DNA from: Deltaproteobacteria bacterium
Lineage (GTDB): Bacteria; Myxococcota_A; UBA9160
Length of the DNA stretch: 11,486 bases
NCBI GenBank assembly: GCA_003520425.1
Contig: DOUU01000217.1
Span: forward strand, 806 to 12,291
Direction: 5' to 3'
Shown here piece after piece: positions 1 through 5,592 of the stretch. A model generated the notes under the pieces. The model saw nothing but the letters and a program-made list of their open reading frames with translations. It had not been told where the DNA came from and searched no databases. Numbering within the stretch: the stretch's first letter is position 1; each line of letters starts with the position of its first letter. The position numbers were made by a program, and so were the translations under genes.

Positions 1-343
1 ACTCGAAGTCTCGTGCGGCGTAGGTAAGGAACTCGGCGAGGAAGTACGCAGTGAACGCGACGCCGCCGCCAACCAAGACTAAGCGCTGCAACCCCTCAAT
101 GGGGAGCCCGAGCGCAGGAATACTTGTGGGGCTTAGATTGAAGGCGGACATGGCGAGCGTGATCACGGCCGAAAGCCCCAGCGCGCGTCGCTGCTTTCTC
201 GCCTCCTCTCGAAGCGTAGGTCCCCAGGCTATTTCTACGTAACGGTCCTCGGCAGCTCGCGCCGCACTCCGCGCACTCTCCCACAATCGCATTACCCGAT
301 CGAACTTCTGAAGCGTAGACTCCGGGTCCAATCCCTCGGGCAT
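1..343 (-). CDS. Partial small membrane protein of unknown function, C-terminus beyond the left edge
   Basis: An open frame of 114 codons starts at ATG 343-341 and runs off the left edge without a stop. The start is preceded by AGGA seven bases upstream, and an in-frame TAG just before it limits extension to a GTG one codon earlier. The first 60 residues are charged and probably helical (MPEGLDPESTLQKFDRV...). Two hydrophobic stretches follow, at about residues 66-84 (AVITLAMSAFNLSP) and 93-110 (LVLVGGGVAFTAYFLAEF). This suggests a cytoplasmic N-terminal helix followed by two membrane helices. I do not recognise the family. It follows the two exported-protein genes on the same strand after a 111-bp gap (344-454) in which I see no gene, and may share their transcript. 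An overlapping frame at 96-524 lacks an SD and looks spurious. Confidence 0.7.
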   Translation of the reverse strand, partial: MPEGLDPESTLQKFDRVMRLWESARSAARAAEDRYVEIAWGPTLREEARKQRRALGLSAVITLAMSAFNLSPTSIPALGLPIEGLQRLVLVGGGVAFTAYFLAEFLTYAARDFE

Positions 344-454
344 CACAAAATCCTACACGAACCGTAACGAGCGCCAGCCCCCGCGTTTTGGTGATCTCGT
401 TCGTCGTCGACGCTCGCGCGAAGGCGCTCTCGATGGTGGCGCCGATGCACAGCA

Positions 455-889
455 TTACTCTTTGAAGCGGATGGCCTCGGCTCTGTAGGCCCTCTGATCG
501 CCGTTCCCAATCAGGGCGGCCCACCCGTATCGGAAATCTACAGATCCACCAACCTGTTCGCGTGGGATTCGAGGCACGTCGTTGAGGAGGACTCCGTCCG
601 CACCCATGTCAGCGGCCCTGTACAGCATCGCGTTTAGGATTCCAGCTTCGTCGCCAGCCGAACCCTCGCAGCTCATCATCCCGATGGCTTCGTATGGGCG
701 ACCGATATCACTTGCATCGCGAAACACCTTGACGGAGCCGTAGGGCCTGCGCGGAAGCCCTTGCTCGAACGAGGCGACCTGGAGGCGGTTGTAGTGGCGG
801 ACTGGCTCACAGGCGCCGTGAAGGGAAGCCGCTCCCGCCAGGAGGCAGACGAACCCGAGCCGGGTGGTTGCTGACGCTGTTCGTTTCAT
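455..889 (-). CDS. Exported RcsF/YbjQ-like small envelope protein
   Basis: A 144-residue protein with a clear N-terminal export signal: K2 and R3, a hydrophobic core at about 11-23 (LGFVCLLAGAASL), then HGAC at 24-27. The cysteine is not in a canonical lipobox (H at -3), so either lipidation at C27 or ordinary signal-peptidase cleavage is possible. The mature part carries a pattern typical of small RcsF/DUF4156/YbjQ-like domains: VKVF at 53-56, YEAIGMM at 66-72, then a helix RAADMGADGVLLND at 91-104, ending in EAIRF at 138-142. Members of such families are periplasmic or outer-membrane proteins, often of unknown role. It begins 22 bases after the stop of the 441-residue lipoprotein gene, so co-transcription is likely. 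The SD (GGAG) is rather far from the ATG. The domain assignment rests on pattern only. Confidence 0.75.
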   Translation of the reverse strand: MKRTASATTRLGFVCLLAGAASLHGACEPVRHYNRLQVASFEQGLPRRPYGSVKVFRDASDIGRPYEAIGMMSCEGSAGDEAGILNAMLYRAADMGADGVLLNDVPRIPREQVGGSVDFRYGWAALIGNGDQRAYRAEAIRFKE

Positions 890-911
890 TGCAGACCCGT
901 CTCCAGCAAAC

Positions 912-2237
912 TCACCAAGACATGCAGCTCACGCTGTACCGACTGTAGAACTCGCAGCTCGTGAACTGGGGGCGACTGAGCTGCTTGGTCAGCTCTCGCG
1001 TTTGCTGTTGCTGTTGATTGTTTGCGATGGCTTGGTTGACCGTTTGTCGGCTCTGAAGCGCTGTAGAGTTTGACGGTTGCGCCTGCACCGCGAGCGTATT
1101 CGCTCTCGCCTCGGCTTCCTCCGACCGTTCCAGCAGTTCCGCTTCGATCTTGGCTTCGGCGGTCAGGAACGCATCTTGGACCTTTTCTCGCTTCAACGCG
1201 TACTCACCGTAGGTGAGCTTCCCGCTGTAGAGCAGCACGCGCAAATTCAGCGAAGCCACCTTCGTCTCGCCGATCAGAGCCTTTATCGCAGGAGGGACAT
1301 CCCATTGATTGAGGAATGCCTCCTGCTGTGCGTAGCAGGGTGCAATGAGATCCTTCCACTCCTTGATAGCGCTGCGCTCCTGTTCGGTCGGCATCTTCGT
1401 GCTCGCCAACATATCGGAGGTCTGATTTCGGACATCGTCAAGCGCAACAAGGCCAGAAAGGCTCGTCAGGGACGGATCAAGCGCCGCCGCGTGAAAGCAG
1501 GCTTGGATCTCGGTGGCGTCTTTGTCTCGTTCGTCGTCTTGGGCAAGCTGAGTCTCAATAGTCGACAGCGCATGGTGAATCGCCCGCTCGATGCCGTCTC
1601 GGCCATTGTTGCCTTCGATTTGAGCCTCAATCGGAATCGCGATCGGCATGGCGACGAGATTTATCGGAAAGAAGAACGCTGTAAAGTAGTCGAGGGCAAC
1701 TGTGGCGGCCGAGCGTTTGTAGTACAAGTGCCTGATTGATTGGTAACTCCTCAGTGGCTTGCCACCTGGGCGGTCCAGAACGTCGATCTTGGAGACAAGG
1801 TCAAACCGTGGGCTAGACGGGGTTTTTGTGAGATTGGTTACCCTCAAGTAGGGAACAACGAACAGTGTACTTGTTGCAGTCATGCGTGGGCCAACATCTA
1901 CGTGGCCGTAGACAGATTCCAGCGTCGTCTTTATGGCGCTGAGATAAGCATCTTTGGAATCGTAATTGACCGTGATGGAATAGAACGTGTAGGAAATATC
2001 GCTCACTTCGTCCGTCTGGTTGGAAACCGTAATTGTGGTCTTGCCATTCCCGGCGAATGCCTTGCGATCCGCGAGACGCGAGTTTCTGAGGGGAGCGTGA
2101 TAGGTACAGCCGGAGAGTGAGAGAGTTAGGAACGCGCCGAGGACCCACGCTGCAAATGGTCCTCGCTGTGCGCTTTTGTCATGGGCTGCTGTGAGGATCA
2201 TTGACACCAGTCTGCCATGTGGCGTACCGAGAGTCAT
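912..2237 (-). CDS. Large uncharacterised lipoprotein with C-terminal coiled coil
   Basis: A 441-residue protein with a signal segment (AAWVLGAFLTLSLSGC) ending in a good lipobox, LSGC with C44, so it is predicted to be lipid-anchored. Residues 67-170 look like a beta-rich domain (TTITVSNQTDEVSDISYTF). A hydrophobic stretch at about 181-206 contains AFFFPINLVAMPIAIPI and could be a buried or membrane-inserting segment. Residues 345-385 are a charged probable coiled coil (AEAKIEAELLERSEEAEARA), followed by a Gln/Asn-rich tract at 407-412 and a Cys/aromatic tail. I do not recognise the family. The first ATG overlaps the upstream stop as ATGA (2237-2234), which favours this start. The ATG at residue 13 would give a more ordinary signal-peptide length. 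GC content is plainly lower than in the integrase region (about 52% in one 60-bp line counted), which suggests cargo of separate origin. Confidence 0.8.
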   Translation of the reverse strand: MTLGTPHGRLVSMILTAAHDKSAQRGPFAAWVLGAFLTLSLSGCTYHAPLRNSRLADRKAFAGNGKTTITVSNQTDEVSDISYTFYSITVNYDSKDAYLSAIKTTLESVYGHVDVGPRMTATSTLFVVPYLRVTNLTKTPSSPRFDLVSKIDVLDRPGGKPLRSYQSIRHLYYKRSAATVALDYFTAFFFPINLVAMPIAIPIEAQIEGNNGRDGIERAIHHALSTIETQLAQDDERDKDATEIQACFHAAALDPSLTSLSGLVALDDVRNQTSDMLASTKMPTEQERSAIKEWKDLIAPCYAQQEAFLNQWDVPPAIKALIGETKVASLNLRVLLYSGKLTYGEYALKREKVQDAFLTAEAKIEAELLERSEEAEARANTLAVQAQPSNSTALQSRQTVNQAIANNQQQQQTRELTKQLSRPQFTSCEFYSRYSVSCMSW

Positions 2238-2584
2238 CGACTTTTCTTGTAGGCTGGAGGTAGCGTACCATCGGAGGTGTAGTCGGAGTTGTGCAGAGAC
2301 TTTGACGGGACCCGCGGATGGGATCCGGTCGACTCTCCTATCCCCCGCCCCTTTTTGCTACCAATCAGGTCTTCGAGGTCCCTCATTAGCTCAGAATCCA
2401 GGGATTCAAGCTCGCACACAAATGCGTTAAGAAGCGCCTGGTCCTCATCGGGGTTGGCGCTGGTGTCCATCAGAAGACGGTCCCAGGTCCCCTGCACTGT
2501 CCCCGCGTGCCCGTACAGGCGGACGAGGATCCTCTGCTCTATTTTCTGAAGCGCCTTCTCGTTCTGGTGGTCGTCCGGTTCCAA
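2234..2584 (-). CDS. Small helical hypothetical protein, TTG start
   Basis: A 116-residue protein of unknown function. I place the start at TTG 2584-2582 because AAAAAAGGAG lies seven bases upstream, a near-ideal ribosome-binding site (MEPDDHQNEKALQKIEQ...). A GTG at 2641 would instead overlap the stop of the preceding gene as GTGA, but its SD is weak. The first 75 residues are charged and probably alpha-helical (ALQKIEQRILVRLYGHAG, LESLDSELMRDLEDLIG). The C-terminal 40 are polar and look disordered. No signal peptide, membrane segment or catalytic motif is visible. Its TGA overlaps the ATG of the following lipoprotein gene by four bases (ATGA), a sign of translational coupling, so the two may work together. 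It could be a cytoplasmic partner or regulator, but nothing in the sequence decides this. Confidence 0.65.
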   Translation of the reverse strand: MEPDDHQNEKALQKIEQRILVRLYGHAGTVQGTWDRLLMDTSANPDEDQALLNAFVCELESLDSELMRDLEDLIGSKKGRGIGESTGSHPRVPSKSLHNSDYTSDGTLPPAYKKSR

Positions 2585-2637
2585 GTTTGTTCTCCTTTTT
2601 TGTGTTGCAAGGCGCGGGCATGTGCCGGCGCCCGTGG

Positions 2638-3033
2638 TCACCCTGCAAAGTCATCGTCGACGAGCGGGAACCGGTGAGCGTTGGGATAGCGATCGTCGGC
2701 CAGCAGGACGTAATACCCAGGCTCAAGCTCCCCGCCCGAGACCTTCTCGACGATTTTGTGCACGTGGACTTTCCAACGTGCGCCGGGCGTCTTTGCGGCC
2801 GTTTCCTTCGCGGCTTCGATCACAGCGTCCACCTCGGAGTCGGGGAAGCTGAGGGGCAGCGGGAAGTAGAAGGAATGGCCCGCGTGAACACCCGGCCGGT
2901 TGCCGCAGCAGTTGCAGCCGTCTGGCATTGCTCCCCACCGCGCGCGCTCTGCCGCGTCCTGCTCCGGGGTGACGGTCCTTCTGCGCGAAGGCTGATAGCG
3001 TGACTTGGAAGTGAAGTCGTCGATCGTTGCCAT
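2638..3033 (-). CDS. Cys/His-rich hypothetical protein, possible metal binder
   Basis: A 131-residue soluble protein with the strongest SD of the cargo block (AAAGGAGG, ten bases before ATG 3033-3031). Residues 39-53 hold a compact cluster GCNCCGNRPGVHAGH with C40, C42, C43, H50 and H53, which could bind zinc or another metal. It is followed by an alternating hydrophobic strand (SFYFPLPLSF, 54-63), a helix (SEVDAVIEAAKETAAKT, 66-82), a strand (RWKVHVHKIVEKV) and a strand pair around YYVLLADDRYPNAHRF at 107-122. The acidic C-terminus is VDDDFAG. This resembles a small alpha/beta domain, but I cannot name a family. It lies 68 bases after the excisionase-like gene, beyond a strong hairpin, and is the first cargo gene. 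No membrane or export signal is present. Confidence 0.65.
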   Translation of the reverse strand: MATIDDFTSKSRYQPSRRRTVTPEQDAAERARWGAMPDGCNCCGNRPGVHAGHSFYFPLPLSFPDSEVDAVIEAAKETAAKTPGARWKVHVHKIVEKVSGGELEPGYYVLLADDRYPNAHRFPLVDDDFAG

Positions 3034-3061
3034 GGTCGTTGTGCCTCCTTTGCGTGCTCAA

Positions 3062-3084
3062 GGCTCGGGCGACGTGCCCAAGCC
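3062..3084 (-). other. Intergenic RNA hairpin between the excisionase-like gene and the cargo
   Basis: On the minus-strand transcript GGCTTGGGC and GCCCGAGCC can pair over nine positions, eight Watson-Crick and one U-G, around a five-base loop (ACGTC). It lies in the 68-base gap between the HTH gene and the 131-residue gene, upstream of the latter's SD. No T-run follows, so it is not a standard intrinsic terminator. It could be an mRNA processing or stabilising element that sets cargo level apart from int/xis level. Confidence 0.45.
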
Positions 3085-3101
3085 ACGGTCACTGTTTTGC
3101 G

Positions 3102-3335
3102 TTATGTGGGCTCGGCGGTCTCGGCCTTCGGCGGAGGTCTGGGATGGGGATACTCGCTCGTCGAGCTGTGTCGATGCTCGGCCGCCCACTCGTCGAGATC
3201 GTCCTCGTCATAAAGGATCCGACGAGGGAGCTTCAAAAACTTCGGGCCGCCTCCGACGGTCCTGAGCTTGTCCAGGGTCTTGACGCTCAACCCGAGGCGC
3301 TTCGCGGCGCCATCCCTATCTACTACACGACGCAT
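3102..3335 (-). CDS. AlpA/excisionase-like helix-turn-helix protein
   Basis: A 77-residue protein in which residues 6-55 match the small MerR/AlpA-like (HTH_17) fold: an HTH of the form DRDGAAKRLGLSVKTLDKLR, a basic wing GGGPKFLKLPRRILY, then DEDDLDEWAAEHR. Proteins of this kind beside tyrosine integrases are usually recombination directionality factors (excisionases) that bend DNA at the attachment site, or regulators of the integrase. The remaining 20 residues are a Pro-rich tail (PHPRPPPKAETAEP). It lies two genes downstream of the integrase on the same strand, which supports the excisionase or regulator role. The SD (GGAGG, ten bases before ATG 3335-3333) can be covered by a hairpin (see 3345-3365), so translation may be restrained. 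No gene symbol is assigned because the family is broad. Confidence 0.82.
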   Translation of the reverse strand: MRRVVDRDGAAKRLGLSVKTLDKLRTVGGGPKFLKLPRRILYDEDDLDEWAAEHRHSSTSEYPHPRPPPKAETAEPT

Positions 3336-3344
3336 GATGGAGAG

Positions 3345-3365
3345 CCCTCCGTGGTGGTCGGAGGG
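3345..3365 (-). promoter_or_regulatory. Hairpin covering the ribosome-binding site of the excisionase-like gene
   Basis: In the minus-strand mRNA CCCTCC pairs perfectly with GGAGGG across a nine-base loop (GACCACCAC). The 3' arm is the Shine-Dalgarno sequence of the HTH gene itself, ten bases before its ATG. A second small hairpin (GGAGC/GCTCC, plus-strand 3371-3384) lies just upstream in the transcript. The geometry suits low translation of the excisionase unless the stem is opened. The pairing is seen directly and the regulatory role is inferred. Confidence 0.5.
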
Positions 3366-3415
3366 AATCTGGAGCCTACGCTCCGCGGCGACAAATATCG
3401 GGACTTTTTGCGCCG

Positions 3416-4057
3416 CTACTTTCGAGGGCGAGGCGGGAGATCGAGCGGGCCGCCGAGCAAGCGGGGCCCGTGCTTGTGGAGAAGCTCCCAGACGGTGCGC
3501 TCGGTAAGGCCAAGGTGGATCGCGAGCCTGCGCAGCGCGTCTTCGCGCCTCAGGGGCAGCCCGATCGCGTCGAACTCCTCGGGTAGGTCCGGGTCGGGAA
3601 CGGTCTCGTCGTGCTCGGTCTCCCCGATCAGGATCTGGTAGATGTGCACGATCTTGAGGAGGGCGGCCTGCGTGCGCGGCGGTCGCGACCGCTGCTTCGC
3701 TCCTCCAGGCGGCATGGCTTTGCCGCCGTGCCTCTCTTCGGTGAGGCGATCCCAGCCTTCGCGCCTGCTCTTGTGGTACGCATCCCAGGCGGCACTGGCC
3801 GCGTCGATGAGAACGCGATCTCGCGCAGGGTCGCCAGTCGACGGCAGCTCCCGGTGTCCGATCCCAGGCACCGTTTTTCCCTGGGTATCAAGACCGCGAC
3901 CCCCCTCGCGATCGTCGATTCTAGGGCAACCTCCGAGGTCGTTCTCGACGGTGAGAAGGTCCATCGAGCCGAAGGCGCGCACGGCGATGATCGTGGCGAT
4001 GACCGTGGTTCCGTCGAGACTGGTCACACGCACGCGATCGCCGGGCCGGTAGCGCAT
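3416..4057 (-). CDS. Hypothetical protein between integrase and excisionase-like gene, with SH3/KOW-like N-terminus and HTH-like C-terminus
   Basis: A 213-residue protein from ATG 4057-4055 (214 if the preceding GTG is used). The start overlaps the integrase stop within GTGATG, so translation is probably coupled to the integrase. The N-terminus RYRPGDRVRVTSLDGTTVIATIIAVR reads as strands of a small SH3/KOW-like barrel. The middle is polar, with an Ala-rich helix (RVLIDAASAAWDAYHKSRRE, about 81-100) and a basic patch (KQRSRPPRTQ). The C-terminal DALRRLAIHLGLTERTVWELLHKHGPRLL (about 173-201) has the spacing of a Fis/sigma-like helix-turn-helix. DNA or RNA binding is therefore likely. The position between integrase and excisionase-like gene suggests an accessory or regulatory recombination factor. 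I do not recognise a named family. Confidence 0.7.
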   Translation of the reverse strand: MRYRPGDRVRVTSLDGTTVIATIIAVRAFGSMDLLTVENDLGGCPRIDDREGGRGLDTQGKTVPGIGHRELPSTGDPARDRVLIDAASAAWDAYHKSRREGWDRLTEERHGGKAMPPGGAKQRSRPPRTQAALLKIVHIYQILIGETEHDETVPDPDLPEEFDAIGLPLRREDALRRLAIHLGLTERTVWELLHKHGPRLLGGPLDLPPRPRK

Positions 4058-5262
4058 CACTCGCCGCGCCTGATCGGCACGACCTCAGCGCCAGCGCCCG
4101 GTTTGCCTTTCAGCACGGAGTCGATGAGGCCCGAGACGCGATCGGCGGCCTGGCGGAGCGGATCGTCAGAGAGGTGCGCGTATCTCTGAGTCGTGGCCGC
4201 CACCTTGTGCCCGAGCAGCCCACCGACGACGTAGAGCGAGAGCCCGGCACCCACGCCGACGCTTGCGTGTGTGTGGCGGAGGTCGTGGCGGTGGAGGTTC
4301 GCAATCTCCGCGCGCTTCAGCGTCTTGTGCCAAGACTGGTAGACCTCCGGGATGAGCGAGGCGGAGCCAAGCCGCGGGTGGAAGACCCGCTCGCCCGTGC
4401 GCGGGACGTTCGACAGGATCTGGATCGCAGGAGGGCCGAGCTTCACGCTGCGCGCGCCGGTCTTGGAGTCTTCGAGGTTCAGCTCGCCCTTGTCGAGATC
4501 CACTTCGCGCCACTTCAGGTCGAGGATCTCGCCCCGCCTGCAGCCGGTGAGCAAGAGCAACCGGAGGATCGCCGCGTGACTCGCGCCCTCGGGACCCTCG
4601 GCCTCAAGTTCGGTCAGGGCGGAGCCTAGGCGGCCCATCTCGGCGGGCGAGAGGTATCGCTTGCGCGGGTGCTCCTTGAAGCGCGGGATCCTGCGCGCAG
4701 GGTTGGTGCCCTCCTCCCGAAGGCCGACTCTCTCGGCGAACTCGAAGAGCATCGCGGTGACGGCCAGGATCCTGTTGGCCTGGGCAGGGGTCTTGTGCAG
4801 ATCGCCATGGAGACGTGCCACGTCGGCCTTCACGACCTCGGCCACGGCGCGGCTCCCGATGGCGGGGAGGACGTGCTTCGCGAGGAGCCGCTCGTCCTCG
4901 GCGGCGGAACTGGCCTTCTTCCGGGTACGGGCGTACTCGGCCAGGTAGCGGGCGGCAAGCTCCGCCACCGTGAGACCGGGGACCTGAGGCGAGCGCCGCT
5001 CCTCGGCGGGATCCTTGCCCGCGCGCACATCGGCGAGCGCCTGGGTGGCGAGCGCCCGAGCCTGGTCCGGGGTGAGAACGCCGTGGGGCCCCAGCGTGAG
5101 CTGGCGCTGCTTCCGCGCGAGCGTGCGGTAGCGGGCGACGTAGACGCGCTTGCCGGATGGATGGACCACGACCCCAAAACCGGGGACCTGCGAGTCCCAG
5201 GTGACCCGAGGGCGCTCGGGATCGGGCACGAGCCCATCCACGACGCGCTTGGTGATCTTCAC
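4057..5262 (-). CDS. Tyrosine recombinase/integrase (DUF4102 arm type)
   Basis: A 401-residue phage/island-type tyrosine integrase, which cuts and rejoins DNA at attachment sites through a covalent 3'-phosphotyrosine link. The start is GTG 5262-5260, with AAGGAGG eight bases upstream, so a longer reading frame back to 5502 is discounted. Residues 1-85 form the arm-binding DUF4102-type domain (VKITKRVVDGLVP, then GFGVVVHPSGKRVYVARYR). About 95-190 is the SAM-like core-binding domain, and about 200-385 the catalytic domain. All catalytic residues are present: R242 (TGCRRGE), K267 (DSKTG), H326 and R329 (HRHDLRHTHAS), H352 (LLGHK) and Y361 (TTQRYAHL). The enzyme therefore looks intact. It is the first gene of the leftward cluster and overlaps the next gene. 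No tRNA lies nearby, so the target is not an adjacent tRNA inside this window. Confidence 0.95.
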   Translation of the reverse strand: MKITKRVVDGLVPDPERPRVTWDSQVPGFGVVVHPSGKRVYVARYRTLARKQRQLTLGPHGVLTPDQARALATQALADVRAGKDPAEERRSPQVPGLTVAELAARYLAEYARTRKKASSAAEDERLLAKHVLPAIGSRAVAEVVKADVARLHGDLHKTPAQANRILAVTAMLFEFAERVGLREEGTNPARRIPRFKEHPRKRYLSPAEMGRLGSALTELEAEGPEGASHAAILRLLLLTGCRRGEILDLKWREVDLDKGELNLEDSKTGARSVKLGPPAIQILSNVPRTGERVFHPRLGSASLIPEVYQSWHKTLKRAEIANLHRHDLRHTHASVGVGAGLSLYVVGGLLGHKVAATTQRYAHLSDDPLRQAADRVSGLIDSVLKGKPGAGAEVVPIRRGE

Positions 5263-5275
5263 GGCCTTACCCTCC

Positions 5276-5363
5276 TTGCTCGCTATGTGTTGACCGCGAG
5301 CGACCTGATCTGACGCCCCGTCAGACGCCACGCCCTCGGATTCAGCGAGCAAATAGCGAGCAG
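5276..5363 (-). repeat. AGCGAGCA repeat family in the integrase leader
   Basis: AGCGAGCA occurs directly repeated at 5344-5351 and 5355-5362, eleven bases apart or one helical turn. An inverted copy, TTGCTCGCT, lies at 5276-5284. The outer pair extends to ten of eleven matching positions (5276-5286 against 5353-5363). On the integrase transcript the inverted copy directly abuts the SD, so either upstream copy could fold back beside it. Alternatively these are protein sites for the integrase, the excisionase or a repressor. Confidence 0.5.
5309..5325. promoter_or_regulatory. Perfect 7-bp palindrome in the integrase leader
   Basis: TCTGACG and CGTCAGA flank CCC as a perfect inverted repeat, between the AGCGAGCA repeats and about 50 bases upstream of the integrase start. 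It may be an operator or a short RNA hairpin. There is no T-run, so a terminator is unlikely. Confidence 0.4.
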
Positions 5364-5443
5364 CCGTGTCAAAATGCGGGGTGCTCGGGGGCATCTGGTA
5401 GTAGAGTAAGGGTAAGGCTAACCGGTCGAATGGCAAGGGAATT

Positions 5444-5592
5444 GAGGCTTCTAGAGGCTTCTGGCGCAGTCGAGAGGATTCTGGAGCAAGCCGGCCATAC
5501 ACGATATACTGTCAGATTGTGAGAGGTGACTGACGGAGGGAGGAGGTTTCAGCGAGATGGGTTTAATAGCGCCGCAAGCAATGAGGTTTCAG
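5444..5592 (+). repeat. Five GAGGNTTC repeats, candidate recombination or regulator sites
   Basis: GAGGCTTC at 5444 and 5454, GAGGATTC at 5474, and GAGGTTTC at 5543 and 5583, all in the same orientation within 149 bases. The first three are spaced 10 and 20 bases apart, so they lie on one helix face. The second and third extend to a shared 12-mer with one mismatch (AGAGGCTTCTGG/AGAGGATTCTGG). The last two share GAGGTTTCAG. The cluster lies between the integrase and the SDR gene, where arm-type sites of an integrase or excisionase sites would be expected. One further copy occurs inside the SDR gene at 5776. Confidence 0.5.
5505..5536 (+). promoter_or_regulatory. Possible promoter -10 and overlapping inverted repeat upstream of the SDR operon
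   Basis: TATACT at 5505-5510 is a good -10 hexamer 47 bases before the SDR start. Only a poor -35 (TGGAGC, 5482-5487, 17-bp spacing) is visible. CTGTCAG (5509-5515) overlaps it and is an inverted match, six of seven, to CTGACGG (5530-5536). This could be an operator for the TetR protein encoded by the second gene of the operon. The call is tentative. Confidence 0.3.

Noticed and set aside
96..524. Minus-strand open frame of 142 codons
   Set aside because: It overlaps the exported-protein gene and the edge membrane-protein gene in another frame, has no good SD and an Arg/Gly-rich sequence. The overlapping frames have signal or membrane features.
1077..1739. Plus-strand open frame of 220 codons
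   Set aside because: It lies wholly antisense to the lipoprotein gene, has biased Arg/Leu-rich content and no domain. The minus-strand frame has a lipobox and an ATGA-coupled start.
3027..3641. Plus-strand open frame of 204 codons
   Set aside because: It is antisense to the excisionase-like gene and part of the next one, with low-complexity Arg/Ser content. The opposite strand encodes a clear HTH protein.
5263..5502. N-terminal extension of the integrase to an ATG at 5502
   Set aside because: The extra 80 residues show no domain and cover the repeat region. The DUF4102-type domain begins at the GTG with a strong SD at 5262.
5263..5556. tRNA gene or tRNA fragment as attachment site next to the integrase
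   Set aside because: I looked for a cloverleaf, a T-arm consensus or a CCA end and saw none. The integration target cannot be named from this window.
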